This document shows, piece after piece, positions 46,277 through 55,906 of a DNA stretch of 64,000 bases. This stretch comes from Xanthomonas vasicola (GTDB lineage: Bacteria; Pseudomonadota; Gammaproteobacteria; Xanthomonadales; Xanthomonadaceae): positions 92,714 to 156,713 of the forward strand of contig NZ_JSBW02000037.1 of NCBI RefSeq assembly GCF_000772705.2, in the 5' to 3' direction. Position 1 is the first letter of the stretch. Every line of letters begins with the position of its first letter. The translations under genes were made by a program, and so were the position numbers. The notes under the pieces were generated by a model. The model made no database searches. It was not told the DNA's origin and saw only the letters and a list, made by a program, of their open reading frames with translations.

Positions 46277-46741
46277 ATGCTGGATCAAAATGAACTCATC
46301 CATCCGCACGCTGCGGTCGCGCCTGGTTATCTGGCCAACCACGCAGCGCGGGTCTTCAGCCGCCTGTTCGATGCCGAACTGCGGCCGCGCGGCGTTTCCG
46401 CTGGCACTGATCGGCCCGATCATGCTGCTGTCCTGGAAAGGCCCGATGTTGCAGCGTGACCTGGTCATCGCCTCGGCAGTGAAACAGCCGGCCATTGTGG
46501 CGCTGCTCGACAAGCTGGAAGGCCTGAAGCTCATCAAGCGCACACCTTCCCGCAGGATCGCCGCGCCGCGCTGGTGGCGCTCACCGCACGCGGGCGCAAG
46601 ATTGCCGAAGTCGGCAGCCGTGCCTTGTCGGGTATGAATGCAGTGGCGTTGGAAGGCTTTTCCGAAGACAAAGTGCAGCAGACCGTCGTGCTCATGCACC
46701 GGCTCATCGCTAACTTGAAGTGTTGTGGTCAGGACGTGTAA
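46277..46741 (+). pseudogene. MarR-family regulator, broken by two frameshifts
   Basis: Three frames together spell a MarR protein: LDQNELIHPHAAVAPGYLAN from 46277, then LALIGPIMLLSWKGPMLQRD with ASAVKQPAIVALLDKLEGLKLIKRTPS (winged-helix part), then QDRRAALVALTARGRKIAEVGS to a TAA at 46739-46741. Frames change near 46400 and near 46550. The three pieces are in the right order and spacing for one gene of about 150 codons. Homologous full-length genes precede FAD-dependent monooxygenases, and remnants of one follow here. Not functional as written. Confidence 0.78.
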
Positions 46742-46776
46742 TACCGCTCTGATATTTCATCCCACGGGTGACAACA

Positions 46777-46949
46777 ATGCCGCGTCGGCTCCTCATCACC
46801 GGCGTCAGCATTGCCGGCAATATCGCCTGGACCCTCACCCATCATGGCGTCACCGCCTCGGCATCTACCTGCTGCATGGCGCGCTCAAACGCGCCAGCCA
46901 GCCAAGCGAGCAGCACATTGCAATCACGTGGGTGACGCCCGCGATCTAG
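46777..46949 (+). pseudogene. Remnant of FAD-dependent monooxygenase
   Basis: RRLLITGVSIAGNIAWTLTHHG (46780-46850) matches the N-terminal FAD-binding strand of TetX/PHBH-like monooxygenases, and LGIYLLHGALKRAS (near 46863-46904, another frame) could be the C-terminal end. The central 300 or so residues are missing. It lies directly after the broken MarR gene, and such pairs are common. Low certainty for the C-terminal part. Confidence 0.55.
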
Positions 46950-47246
46950 GCGCCGGATCTTTCCCACTATCGGTAAGCGCTGTGACAGCACTGATGACCC
47001 GCGCACGGCAGCGCCACGGACGCAAGCGCCATGGGTTATTTCGCAACGTAATAGCCAGCCCCACCAGCACATGAATCAGCAGGCGCAATGGCTTCAGTTC
47101 CAAAGCAAGAGGTCGCTAACGAACGAGTCGAGACACAACAGAAGCAGTGGCAGTTGCGCTGGCTCCTGCGGCGTCGCGTGCGCATTCGTCCCCGCTGTTG
47201 CTGGGCCTTCCCGCTCTTCCGTTAGTCGGATCCCGATCGAACCCCT

Positions 47247-49358
47247 ATGCATTTCTTCTCAAATTTGCGAATTGGACAGCGCCTGGCCCTCGGCTTTCTC
47301 GCGATCATCGTGTTGATGGTGATCCTGACCGTGGTCGGCATCCAACGCGTTCGCAGCATCGACCAGCAGCTCACTGCCATCAATGAAGTCAACAGCGTCA
47401 AGCAACGCTACGCGATCAACTTTCGCGGCAGTGTCCACGACCGCGCCATCGCCCTGCGCGACGTCGTGCTGATGGACGACCTCACCAACCGGCACGCCGC
47501 AGAACAATTGATCGACAAGCTCGCTGCCGATTACGCACGCTCCGCGCAACCGCTCGACGACATGATCGCCAACTCAAGCGATGCCAAAGAAAAAGACATC
47601 CTCCAGCAGATCAAGGTCATCGAGCAGCGCACCCTGCCACTGATCGCCCAGGTGCGGGGCTTCCGCGATGCCAGTGATAAGCCGCATGCAGAACAGCAGC
47701 TGCTGCAGGAAGCGCGCCCGGCCTTCATCGCCTGGCTGGCCAGCATAAACGCCTTCATCGACCTGCAGGAAACCAAGAACCGCGCCGCCGCCAAGCAAGC
47801 CGTCGCCACCGCCGGTGGCTTCGCGACGTTGATGGTTGCTTCCACCATCATCGCGCTGCTGCTGGGCGCCGCCATCGCTTTCCTGCTCACGCGCAGCGTG
47901 GTGTTGCCACTGCGCCAGTCGCTGCGCCTGGCAGAGCGCATCAACGACGGCGACCTGCGCAGCCAAGATGCACCGACCAGTAACGACGAATCCGGACAAC
48001 TGCTGCGCGCCATGCAACAGATGCAGCGACGCCTGCAGGAAGTGATCTCGGCGCAACGCAATATGGCCGCGCGCCACGACGTCGGCGAAATCAGCTACCG
48101 CACCGATGCACAACGTTTTCCCGGCGAATACGGCGACATGGTGCAAGACACCAACGCACTGGTGCATGCCCACGTGCAGACCCAGTTGCGCATGACCCAG
48201 GTCATGGGTAGTTACGCGGTTGGCGATCTCACCCAGGACATCGAACAGTATCCCGGCGAAAAAGCCGCCATCACTGCCACCATGCAACAGGTCAAGCGCA
48301 ACCTGCAGGCCATCAACGCGCAGATCCAGGAACTCACGCAGGCCGCATGCGCAGGCAACTTCGCGCTCCGCGGCCAGCCGAAAAAATTCGAACACGACTT
48401 CCGCCTGATGGTGGAAAACCTCAACACCATGATGGCTACCTCCGACACCAACCTAGCCAAGTTCTCCGAGCTGCTGCGTTCAATCGCCGATGGCGACCTG
48501 ACGGTGCGCATGTCCGGCAACTTCCAAGGCGTGTTTGCCTCGATGCGCGACGACGCCAACAGCACGGTGCACCGCCTCACCGACATTGTCACCCGCATCC
48601 AAACCACCACCAACAGCATCAGCTTCGCTGCAGAAGACATCGCCGGCGGCAATCAGGAACTGGCGCAACGTAGCGAACAACAGGCCGCTAGCCTCGAAGA
48701 AACTGCCGCCTCGATGGAGGAACTGACCTCCACGGTCAAGCAGAATGCCGAACACGCAACCCGCGCCAACCAGCTCGCTCGCGGCGCAGCCACCATTGCC
48801 TCGGAAGGGCGCGACGTGGTCGGCCAGGTGATCGAACAGATGTCCAGCATCGAAGCCTCGTCCAGGCGCATCGCCGACATCATCTCGGTCATCGACGGCA
48901 TCGCCTTCCAGACCAATATCCTGGCCCTCAACGCTGCGGTCGAAGCCGCACGCGCGGGCGAACAAGGCCGCGGCTTCGCCGTGGTCGCCTCCGAAGTGCG
49001 CACCCTCTCGCACCGCTCCTCCGATGCAGCGAAAGAAATCAAGCGGCTCATCGACGACTCCGTACAACGCGTCGCCGACGGCTCTACCTTCGTACACAAG
49101 GCCGGCACCACCATGGGCGAGGTCGTCACCAGCATCCAACACGTCACCGACATCATGGGCCACATTTCCGCCGCATCGCAGGAACAGGCCGGCGGCATCG
49201 AACAGGTCAACCACACCATCGCCCAGATGGAAGAAACCACGCAACACAACGTCCGTCTGGTGGAAGCAGCAAGCACCGCCGCGCGTGCGTTGGAAGCGCA
49301 TTCTGCCCAGCTAACCGGCGCTGTGGAGGTGTTTAAGGTCAGGGCTACCGTGATCTAG
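47247..49358 (+). CDS. Methyl-accepting chemotaxis protein
   Basis: A 703-residue chemoreceptor. Helix 1 about residues 10-30 ([19 protein letters not shown]), a periplasmic four-helix-bundle ligand domain (about 32-187), helix 2 about 190-215, HAMP-type linker segments (about 215-420), and the cytoplasmic signalling hairpin with the conserved tip [23 protein letters not shown] (about residues 552-574). The C-terminus lacks the NWETF pentapeptide, so it relies on other receptors or on a different methylation route. It lies alone after the decayed MarR locus. Confidence 0.92.
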   Translation: MHFFSNLRIGQRLALGFLAIIVLMVILTVVGIQRVRSIDQQLTAINEVNSVKQRYAINFRGSVHDRAIALRDVVLMDDLTNRHAAEQLIDKLAADYARSAQPLDDMIANSSDAKEKDILQQIKVIEQRTLPLIAQVRGFRDASDKPHAEQQLLQEARPAFIAWLASINAFIDLQETKNRAAAKQAVATAGGFATLMVASTIIALLLGAAIAFLLTRSVVLPLRQSLRLAERINDGDLRSQDAPTSNDESGQLLRAMQQMQRRLQEVISAQRNMAARHDVGEISYRTDAQRFPGEYGDMVQDTNALVHAHVQTQLRMTQVMGSYAVGDLTQDIEQYPGEKAAITATMQQVKRNLQAINAQIQELTQAACAGNFALRGQPKKFEHDFRLMVENLNTMMATSDTNLAKFSELLRSIADGDLTVRMSGNFQGVFASMRDDANSTVHRLTDIVTRIQTTTNSISFAAEDIAGGNQELAQRSEQQAASLEETAASMEELTSTVKQNAEHATRANQLARGAATIASEGRDVVGQVIEQMSSIEASSRRIADIISVIDGIAFQTNILALNAAVEAARAGEQGRGFAVVASEVRTLSHRSSDAAKEIKRLIDDSVQRVADGSTFVHKAGTTMGEVVTSIQHVTDIMGHISAASQEQAGGIEQVNHTIAQMEETTQHNVRLVEAASTAARALEAHSAQLTGAVEVFKVRATVI

Positions 49359-49379
49359 AGCGCGCGCAGAATTGCTCAT

Positions 49380-49410
49380 CCCGTGGCAAACCGTCTGTCG
49401 CTGCCACGGG
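49380..49410. terminator. Hairpin after chemoreceptor gene
   Basis: CCCGTGGCA (49380-49388) is inverse-repeated as TGCCACGGG (49402-49410) with a 13-base loop, beginning 22 bases after the stop. No T-run follows. Confidence 0.5.
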
Positions 49411-49819
49411 CGACTCGGCGGCTAATAAGGAGTGGCGGGCTCTACCCACAACCATGGACGGTTTCTTAAAATTGGAAAACTCACATCCTGTCTGGCGGTC
49501 GTTCGCCGCATCTTGGGTTGTGATGCCGCCCGAAGATTCGGAAAGATCAACTCTCACTACATCGGGTGTCTGGTCTCTCGGCGGTAGACGTGTCGTTTAA
49601 GCGAGCCGAGCAAGCCTTCGCAGATCACGCTCTGCCGCAGTGCCCACCGCGCTCATCAGCAGGCGCACTGATTGTTCTCTGCACAGTTCTGTTAGCCACG
49701 ACAGCGAACTGACTTCCACACTCGAAGGGATTACGTTCCTGTTGCTGCCAGACCGCCATCTGAACTGTCCATCGTGGAGTCGTGTGACACTTGAGCCATC
49801 GTGGGACCCGCCGCCAACC
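49411..49819. other. Gene-poor region after the chemoreceptor
   Basis: About 400 bases in which I find no supported gene. A minus-strand frame at 49597-49830 and plus frames upstream of the lipoprotein start show no recognisable domain. The lipoprotein's promoter is expected here. Confidence 0.35.
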
Positions 49820-50239
49820 ATGCGAAACAATCAACGAAATGCTCTTGTGGTCCCATGGAAGCGATCCAGGATGCTGGCGGGTCTGGCGGTCATTTCACTT
49901 GCAGGATGTGTAGCGGCCGCCCCCAAGGTCCATCCCCTCGAAGGCCCCGTGGGCCTGGGCAAAGTTGCGGCAGTCGACGGCCCCAAAGTGCGTCCCGACC
50001 GCATCATCGAAGACAGCCGTTGTCCCCCTGACGTGCAATGCATCGTGGAGGGCCGGTTGATCGTCAGGGCAACCGTGTTCGGCGGTGGCTGGTCAAAGCA
50101 GGTCGAGCTCACGCTAGGTATTCCGGTGCCTGTTGCTGATGGCATGTTGACACTCGTCGACGCTACACCCGTACCGATCAATCAGACCGCCGCAGGGTCG
50201 GCGGCGCGTTTCACGTTCAAGTTTCAGGGCGGCCGCTAG
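49820..50239 (+). CDS. Hypothetical lipoprotein
   Basis: A 139-residue protein with a type II signal: KRSRMLAGLAVISLAGC gives a lipobox LAGC (Cys about residue 34). The mature part has EDSRCPPDVQCIVEGRLIVRATVFGGG and ends in a beta-rich domain. The pattern DSRCPPDVQCIVEG recurs in small periplasmic lipoproteins of unknown function. The open frame goes back to 49640 but ATG 49820 leaves a sensible signal peptide; ATG 49871 would give a shorter one. Confidence 0.65.
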   Translation: MRNNQRNALVVPWKRSRMLAGLAVISLAGCVAAAPKVHPLEGPVGLGKVAAVDGPKVRPDRIIEDSRCPPDVQCIVEGRLIVRATVFGGGWSKQVELTLGIPVPVADGMLTLVDATPVPINQTAAGSAARFTFKFQGGR

Positions 50240-50686
50240 CAAAGCATCGGCTGCACGTCCTCCGGCTAGCGCGTACATTCTTGTAATCCATGCGAATTCA
50301 AGAGTTCGTTGATTTGCCTTGTTACGCGTTACTGCGCACGGCAAAACTTAGTTGCCGGAACTCCCCGTCTACAGACCTGCAGGCCTGACGCGCGATCGCC
50401 AACGTCTTAGCGGTGTTGCGTTCAAAGCTCGCAAGGCCGCTGACAAGCATGCAGAGCGTTGGTTGGCGTCTTGCACCATCTCGATGACGGTCGTCGTAGA
50501 CGCGACAAAGCACGGACCACCTACGAAAGTCATGCGAAAAAAATCATCTTTCTCTCGCAGCATGGCTACACAAGTCGGCGCGGCGGCGGCCCTCAAACGA
50601 TGCCTTGATGTGGCATGCCCTTTGGCACACGGCGCCAGACGTAGCCTTAGCTAACCTCGGACATCCATCCATCAGCCCTGCTCTAC
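50240..50686. other. Gene-poor region, possible decayed minus-strand gene
   Basis: Two minus-strand frames (50369-50596 and 50322-50513) contain coherent-looking segments, FVGGPCFVASTTTVIEMVQDA and LVSGLASFERNTAKTLAIARQ, that read like pieces of one protein split by a frameshift. I do not recognise it. No plus-strand gene is supported. Confidence 0.3.
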
Positions 50687-51370
50687 ATGCGCCGCACAAC
50701 ACACGTTACAGCTCAGCCCTCTGACCATCCGAATGCTCTGCATCCGTTGCTTCGGTTAGCACTGTTCCTTTCGATCCTTGCTCTGGCATATTTCCCGTGG
50801 CTAGCTTTCCCTTGGCGTATGCCGCTCGTTGGGCTCATCGGCTTAGTAGTGATTCGCTGGGAGACGCACTCATTTGCGGCAGCCGGTATCAGGCGCCATA
50901 GCGCAACACGGTCACTGATCTGGATTGTCGTTTTGACGGCAATCATCATCGGCCTCGTCACGCCAGTTCTGCAACCCCTCATCGACCAGCTGACCGGAAC
51001 AAAGACCGATTACAGCGCCTATGGCGCGCTGCGAGGAAACATTAAGGCAAGTGTTCGGTTGATCGGATTGGCTTGGCTTAGTGCAGCACTGGGAGAAGAA
51101 CTGGTGTTCAGGTGCTTCCTAATGCATCAACTTGAACGGCTACTTTCAACATTTCGAGGAGGTCAAATCACCTCCTCAATTGTTGGCGGTGCCATCTTCG
51201 GCTTGATGCATGCAGCGCAGGGGATCGCAGGCGTTCTGCTGACGGGAATCGTCGGCAGCATCTTTTGCTTTGCTTACCTCAGATCTGACCGCAATGCTTG
51301 GGCGCTGATCGTGGCTCACGGCCTGATAGATACCTGGGGTGTATTCACCCTATACAAGGGCTGGTATTGA
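50687..51370 (+). CDS. CPBP-family intramembrane metalloprotease
   Basis: A 227-residue polytopic protein with about seven helices. The catalytic motifs of the CPBP (Abi/Rce1-like) family are EELVFRCFLMHQL (E-E-x3-R, about residues 142-147), FGLMHAAQG (F-x3-H, about 178) and a His in VAHGLIDTW (about 212). Members process prenylated or bacteriocin-related peptides and act in immunity; substrate here is unknown. Start ATG 50687 with no strong ribosome site. It stands alone. Confidence 0.83.
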   Translation: MRRTTHVTAQPSDHPNALHPLLRLALFLSILALAYFPWLAFPWRMPLVGLIGLVVIRWETHSFAAAGIRRHSATRSLIWIVVLTAIIIGLVTPVLQPLIDQLTGTKTDYSAYGALRGNIKASVRLIGLAWLSAALGEELVFRCFLMHQLERLLSTFRGGQITSSIVGGAIFGLMHAAQGIAGVLLTGIVGSIFCFAYLRSDRNAWALIVAHGLIDTWGVFTLYKGWY

Positions 51371-52176
51371 CCCGAAAGCTTGAAGAAGGCAAACGCAACT
51401 TCAATGCCGTGCACCTCACTATTGACCGGGGATGATTCCACAGCTGATCAGAAGGGAAATGCTTTTCTGCAACCGGAGGACAAGCGCTCTGCGCGGAAGG
51501 GACTAGCCAGTTGATCTGACATCATTGTTTACTCCGCGCGGCAGCTGCCACTTCGTAAAGGCAGTAACCAAGCACGCCACATCTTTGAGCAAAAAAACAC
51601 ACCACTTCAATGTGCTGGTTTGGACCGATCATTGGCGGCGGCGCTGCTCGAAGTTTTGGAGATGCCGGTCAATGTCGCGATGAGCCATCACGCGGCTCCA
51701 TCTCAGGCCCGACCCGCGAAACGCCGCGGGGATCGTCACGTTTGTCCGTACTGACGATGAGATACAAGCCAGGCCCGCCTGCAAGGGCTTGCTCAACGTA
51801 AACTTCTGACTTGAAGCTCACCGCGTTCTGGTCACGCCGAACAATGTCCATACATCGCTGTTGCAGTTCAGCGTCACCAGATGATCTGGGTGAAGATCAG
51901 GCTATGCTCCTGTGCCGCTAGGCTGGTGTGCTGACAGCCACCGATGACCAAGTGGTTGCCTGGCTCAGCTGCCTTCGATCGCAACGTGCCGGCGTCGGGA
52001 AGCTCAAGAGATAGAGCGTTCGGAATTGCATGCCCAAGGATGTGACGGCCTGGACTAGTCCAAGCTTCACTTTGCGCCGCATCGTGCTAGGCAATCTTCG
52101 CGACTAATGACGACGATTTCGGCCTAATGGCATTGCGAGTAGGCATAATGCAAACACCAAGCGAAAGGAGTTCTGC
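51371..52176. other. Gene-poor region
   Basis: About 800 bases without a supported gene. A minus-strand frame (about 51669-51905) reads AELQQRCMDIVRRDQNAVSF and GGPGLYLIVSTDKRDDPRG, which looks like a protein fragment, but it lacks a start in the right place and I do not recognise it. Base composition is less GC-biased than in the core genes. Confidence 0.35.
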
Positions 52177-52455
52177 GTGCCGATATACATGGTTAGTTTC
52201 GAATGCAAGAACAACACAAAAGATTACACAAGTTTATTTTCAAAAATAAAAGAAATTGGACGCCCTTGGTCTAACGACATAGGCTCGACTTGGCTCATCG
52301 GCCATCTGGGAAATGCGAGCACCATACGCGACGTGTTAAGGCGGCACCTTGATCAGGAGGATCCCCTTCTGGTTGCTAAGCTGGCAAAGAAAGACGCTGC
52401 ATGGTCCGGCTTTTCAACGATGGGTGCCGAATGGCTGAAGCGACATCTCAGTTAG
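52177..52455 (+). CDS. Small Cas2-like (SinR-type) protein
   Basis: A 92-residue protein. MPIYMVSFECKNNTKDYTSLFSKIKEIG, WLIGHLGNASTIRDVLRRHL and LLVAKLAKKDAAWSGF match the ferredoxin-like fold of Cas2/VapD-type small proteins annotated as SinR-like, found singly in mobile regions. No cas genes or CRISPR repeats are nearby, so it is not part of a CRISPR system. Start is GTG with AAAGGAG ending six bases upstream. The gene is richer in A/T than its surroundings, suggesting acquisition. Confidence 0.68.
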   Translation: MPIYMVSFECKNNTKDYTSLFSKIKEIGRPWSNDIGSTWLIGHLGNASTIRDVLRRHLDQEDPLLVAKLAKKDAAWSGFSTMGAEWLKRHLS

Positions 52456-52602
52456 ACAGCATCCCTCCAGCCTATGAGACCGCTGCGTTAGGCATAGGCG
52501 ACAAGCGTGGTCAGCTGGAGTCTGTGCTGTAAAGCGTCTACTCTCGCACATTCTAAATTTAATATACCCAAAAGTGCATAGCACCATCGGGGAGGATCAC
52601 TG

Positions 52603-52836
52603 TTGAGTTTTATAGCAACTCGGCACGTGGGCGATTACCTGCTCACAGCCCACATCACCCCGTCCGACGAAAATTTTTTACCAGAGCTCCTAATTTCGAG
52701 GCCAGGCGGTATTACGCTGCACCGCTACTTGGTCCCGAGTGTCGCATTCCCGGATCGGGACGCAGCGTATGCCTACGCCAAGCAATGGATGATCATGTGC
52801 CATGTGTCGAGCACCGGCTTGGTAAGCTCAGCCTGA
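52603..52836 (+). CDS. Small hypothetical protein, 77 residues
   Basis: A 77-residue soluble protein, MSFIATRHVGDYLLTAHITP to SSTGLVSSA. I do not recognise it. It starts at TTG with GGGGAGGA about 6 bases upstream, which is a strong ribosome site and supports translation. No membrane segment. Confidence 0.5.
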   Translation: MSFIATRHVGDYLLTAHITPSDENFLPELLISRPGGITLHRYLVPSVAFPDRDAAYAYAKQWMIMCHVSSTGLVSSA

Positions 52837-53194
52837 CGATCACTTGGTTTCAGCCTTGGCGTTCCGCGTCTGTTAGCCCATGCCAGGACAGGATTTCCTC
52901 AGCTCGGCGACTGACAAACTGCGCGTCCTCGCTCGTCATCGCCTTGCTCACAATGGCAGCGACGATGTTGGCAAAAGCTTGCCAACGTGGTTTAGATCAG
53001 GAATAGAGGCCTGCAATGCGGGCACCGCAGTATCCAGGCGTTCGAGGTGAAGGCGCAGCTCGGCTCTGTCCCTAAAGCTCAAGTATCGGCAACGCTGTCG
53101 CACCGCTTGAGACGTATCTGACCTCCTCCCTATAACTTGGACCAGCCAGAACTAGAAGATTCGGCGACACTCAGGCCCAAGCAGGCCCGTCGCC
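52837..53194. other. Gene-poor region before IS3 remnant
   Basis: About 360 bases with no supported gene; a short plus frame (52785-53006) has no recognisable content. The left end of the IS3-type element may lie near 53125-53150, but I cannot define its terminal repeat. Confidence 0.35.
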
Positions 53195-53555
53195 ATGAAG
53201 AAGTCCAAGTTCACCGAAGCGCAGATCGCGTTCGCCCTGAAGCAGGCCGAGACCGGCACCACGGTCGAGGCGATCTGCCGCAAGATGGGCATCAGCCAAG
53301 CCACGTTCTATGCGTGGCGCGAGAAGTTCGGCGGGCTCGGCATTGCCGAACTGCGCCGGCTACGCCAGCTTGAGAATAGAACCGCAAGCTCAAGCAGCTG
53401 GTCGCCGATCTGAGCCTGGACAAGGTCATTGCAGGACGTGCTGTCAAAAAAGTTCTAAGGCCCGCGCAGCGCAAGACGCGCGTCGGCCATCTGGTCGATC
53501 GGTATCGCGTTGGGGTTCGTCGAGCCTGCACGGTCGTCAAGCAGAGCCGGTCGGC
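53195..53555 (+). mobile_element. Truncated IS3-family insertion sequence (orfA and start of orfB)
   Basis: OrfA begins MKKSKFTEAQIAFALKQAETGTTVEAICRKMGISQATFYAWREKFGG, the helix-turn-helix of IS3-family (IS1404/IS407-like) OrfA. It is frameshifted at about 53382, after which another frame gives RKLKQLVADLSLDKV and then RVGHLVDRYRVGVRRACTVVKQSRS, the start of OrfB. The sequence then passes into integrase DNA near 53555; the DDE catalytic part is missing. It is a dead fragment. Confidence 0.8.
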
Positions 53556-54258
53556 GAGCGTTGGCGTTGAAGCGCCCTTCTCGCGCATGTCCTGAAACCA
53601 TCGAGCCAGATCTGAGCGGGTGATGGCGTGGACCTTTGCCTTCGATCCCAAGAAGCTCACCAAGGATTCGACCGCCGTCTTTTTGATCGTGTAAGTCTTG
53701 GGCAGCGTCGAGCCCTTGAGGGTCGCCAGGTACGCGTCCCGAGCCTTTCCCAACGTCATCGTCTCAATGGCCGGCGCAGATGACTGCCGAGCCGGGGGTG
53801 GCCTGGTGCGACGCTCCGAATGCGTTGAAGGCCGCCACCGGGAGCCGCGACGCTTGGGCGGTTGCCCCACCCCGTGCTTCCAGTTCCATCAGCTGCCGAT
53901 AAAGCCTCAGGTCCTTCGGGCTGTCGATCTGCCACTGCTGTGTCACCGTCCCATCAGGCTGGCGGGTGCGGTTGAGCGTCAGTTCCTGGAGGTTCTCAGC
54001 GCTCGTCAGTCGAGCAATAAGCAGGTCAGCGTCCGATTTGCTGAGCTTGGCCACGCGTTGATCCTTCAACTGTGCGAAGAGCCGAGCGTAGCCCGCCCCG
54101 AGCACCACCGCACGTGCATGCGCTTGCGCCAAGTCCTTCGTTTGCAAAGTGCGTTTGATAAGCCGGCAGCCCATCATGGTTCGCAAATCGATGGGAACAC
54201 GTTGGACAAACGACCAACGACCGGTCGGAGAACGGCTCAGATGATGAGCGATGCGCAT
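53555..54258 (-). pseudogene. Phage-type tyrosine recombinase (integrase), truncated and frameshifted
   Basis: The N-terminus MRIAHHLSRSPTGRWSFVQRVP followed by LIKRTLQTKDLAQAHARAV is a DUF6538-type integrase N-terminus. The frame breaks between 53764 and 53830 and continues with TMTLGKARDAYLATLKGSTLPKTYTIKKTAVESLVSFLGSKAKVHAITRSDLARWFQDMREKGAS, the SAM-like core-binding domain, given here in words rather than as a motif list. It ends at the IS3 junction, so the catalytic Arg-His-Tyr domain is absent. An 18-bp tRNA 3'-end fragment lies about 85 bases upstream of its start. Confidence 0.75.
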
Positions 54259-54341
54259 GCGAGTGTTTCCTCTGCATGCTTCCTGCCTCCAATCAAACCA
54301 AGTCAGATTTTTATGTTAAAAATCAATACCTTGGAAACAAC

Positions 54342-54359
54342 TGGCGGAGAGAGTGGGAT
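54342..54359 (-). other. tRNA-Ser 3'-end fragment, putative attachment-site remnant
   Basis: The plus strand reads TGGCGGAGAGAGTGGGAT; its complement is the acceptor end of a tRNA-Ser including CCA (part of the T arm and TCTCTCC acceptor strand). The match ends at base 54359 and no tRNA body follows, so it is an att duplicate rather than a gene. Such duplicates mark where integrases insert into tRNA genes. The full tRNA-Ser is not in the window. Confidence 0.6.
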
Positions 54360-54532
54360 CGGATCACCTCCGACCTAAGCCCTTCTCACCGTTGCAGAAA
54401 GCCTGCTGGGCAGGTTTCCTTTCAATGTTTCCTCGATCATAGCCCCGGGTTGGACTCGATTGCTAGCGCCCGCTTGCCACGGATGCGCTGCTGACGCCGT
54501 TGTCTGTCTGCATAAACTCGGACCGCGCCGAC

Positions 54533-54778
54533 ATGAGCAACCCGAACAGCCTGCATGAAACACGTGTTGCTATGTTGGCCGACTGCGACGATATTCCAAC
54601 CGACATCGTGGAGCACGCGTTGCTCATGGTGGACCAGTTCGGTCGGGTCATGCTTCGGCGTGGCTACGATCACCAAACCATCCTCGCTCATAAACGGCAG
54701 GAGGTCCTGGTCCGCCAGGCGTTCACCCCGTGCCTTCAATACCAATACGCCTCCGGCAAGAACCCGGCACACGCCTAG
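54533..54778 (+). CDS. Small hypothetical protein, 81 residues
   Basis: MSNPNSLHETRVAMLADCDD, then IPTDIVEHALLMVDQFGRVML and RQEVLVRQAFTPCLQYQYASG. I do not recognise it. The opposite strand also has an open frame, so coding direction is uncertain. It lies between the att remnant and the exported-protein gene. Confidence 0.35.
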   Translation: MSNPNSLHETRVAMLADCDDIPTDIVEHALLMVDQFGRVMLRRGYDHQTILAHKRQEVLVRQAFTPCLQYQYASGKNPAHA

Positions 54779-54913
54779 GCCGCCGGCCAAGCCATTGATG
54801 CGATGGCAGACCATCAGTGCTTTCAGTAGACTCGGCGGGCCACGAGGCAGTGGCCTGCTCCAAATCTGCGTTTCGTAATAGCCCAGGCAGGCGCTTTATT
54901 GAACCCAATTTAC

Positions 54914-55732
54914 ATGGAGAGAAGTGACGTGAAATGGAAAACGATTGGCTTGAATACCGTTCTTGCAGCATGTCTCTTTTCATCGGCAGGTTTGGCGTGG
55001 GGTAAGTCGCCAGAACCGCCATCAGCGTTTCAGGAAGTCGTCACGCAGGTAGGCGCTGAGAATAGTCTAAGAGCTTTGCTTGGTGACCACTTTGATAGCT
55101 TTAGGGGCAATTTCGACGAAGTCGCCAACCCCGTTCGACTAAAAGACGGCGGGACGTTCCTTGATGGATGGAAAGAGGGAAGTGCCGACACTCACGCGGC
55201 AGCATTCGTCGTTTACCCAGATGGCCGCGTTTATGCCGCTTACTACGACCGTGAGCAGGGGCAGATCCGTTACTTTGGTGGCAAGCGCGGCCGGATACAT
55301 CCTGCAATAGAGATCTGGGCGAAGCGATTTGCTCCGCCATTCAAGGTTCTTTCGCAGAGCGACTCCCAGAGTTCTTCAAACGCCAGCGCGGCGATAGCCG
55401 CTAACTCTCCTACGCCTGAAGACCAAGAGGAAATGCGAAAGGTCGCGGCTGCCATTTGGGGCGACGCACTTGCTGCGGGCTGGGATATGAATGCTGAGGT
55501 GGGGGACATCCTGGGCACCGTGACCAAAGAAATCATGGACTGTTCCAAGGCGTTTAACTTGGTTCCCCGACCGGTGGGCTGGATACCTGGGTGGGGCTAC
55601 GTTGCGAAGACCGCTATTCAAATCACTGCTTACTTGATTGGCGTCACAAAAGACCGGGTCTACAAGACCTGTGTTTCCACAGCCGCCTTGAACTGGCGGA
55701 GTCGAATCGAAATGGCTTCTGCAGGCATCTAA
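54914..55732 (+). CDS. Exported hypothetical protein
   Basis: A 272-residue protein with a signal peptide (VKWKTIGLNTVLAACLFSSAGLAWG) and a mature part with AAAFVVYPDGRVYAAYYDREQGQIRYFGG (about residues 96-124), a Ser/Ala linker, and a C-terminal helical region with WIPGWGYVAKTAIQITAYLIGVTKDRVYKTCV. The middle resembles inhibitors of vertebrate lysozyme-type or Ivy-like folds only weakly, so I make no assignment. ATG 54914 or GTG 54929 (GAGAAG just upstream) could be the start. AT content is higher than in the core genes. Confidence 0.62.
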   Translation: MERSDVKWKTIGLNTVLAACLFSSAGLAWGKSPEPPSAFQEVVTQVGAENSLRALLGDHFDSFRGNFDEVANPVRLKDGGTFLDGWKEGSADTHAAAFVVYPDGRVYAAYYDREQGQIRYFGGKRGRIHPAIEIWAKRFAPPFKVLSQSDSQSSSNASAAIAANSPTPEDQEEMRKVAAAIWGDALAAGWDMNAEVGDILGTVTKEIMDCSKAFNLVPRPVGWIPGWGYVAKTAIQITAYLIGVTKDRVYKTCVSTAALNWRSRIEMASAGI

Positions 55733-55762
55733 GTCGCCTCTTCAGACCGGTTGGGGATCGCG

Positions 55763-55906
55763 ATGCTCGATGTGTTCCTGCAAACCCTCGAGGTAGTTTT
55801 CTCTAGCATCGGCCAGGCTGCCAGCCGTCACTCCTGGCGCTATCTCGGTCTAAGCCTTCTTTTGATTGCGGGCCTTTGCGGATTTCTTTTTTGGGGCCTC
55901 AGATGA
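55763..55906 (+). CDS. Small membrane protein, 47 residues
   Basis: MLDVFLQTLEVVFSSIGQAASRHSWRYLGLSLLLIAGLCGFLFWGLR has one C-terminal membrane helix (about residues 27-45), written here as the whole short product in two parts: MLDVFLQTLEVVFSSIG and YLGLSLLLIAGLCGFLF. GGGGAT lies about 7 bases before the ATG. Its stop overlaps an ATG (55904) of the next frame. It follows the exported protein by 30 bases and may be its partner. Confidence 0.5.
   Translation: MLDVFLQTLEVVFSSIGQAASRHSWRYLGLSLLLIAGLCGFLFWGLR

Noticed and set aside
52177..52455. CRISPR-Cas locus suggested by the Cas2-like protein
   Set aside because: No cas1, no other cas genes and no regularly spaced repeats are present in the flanks.
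54342..54359. Complete tRNA-Ser gene
   Set aside because: Only the last 18 bases match; there is no anticodon or D arm beyond 54359.
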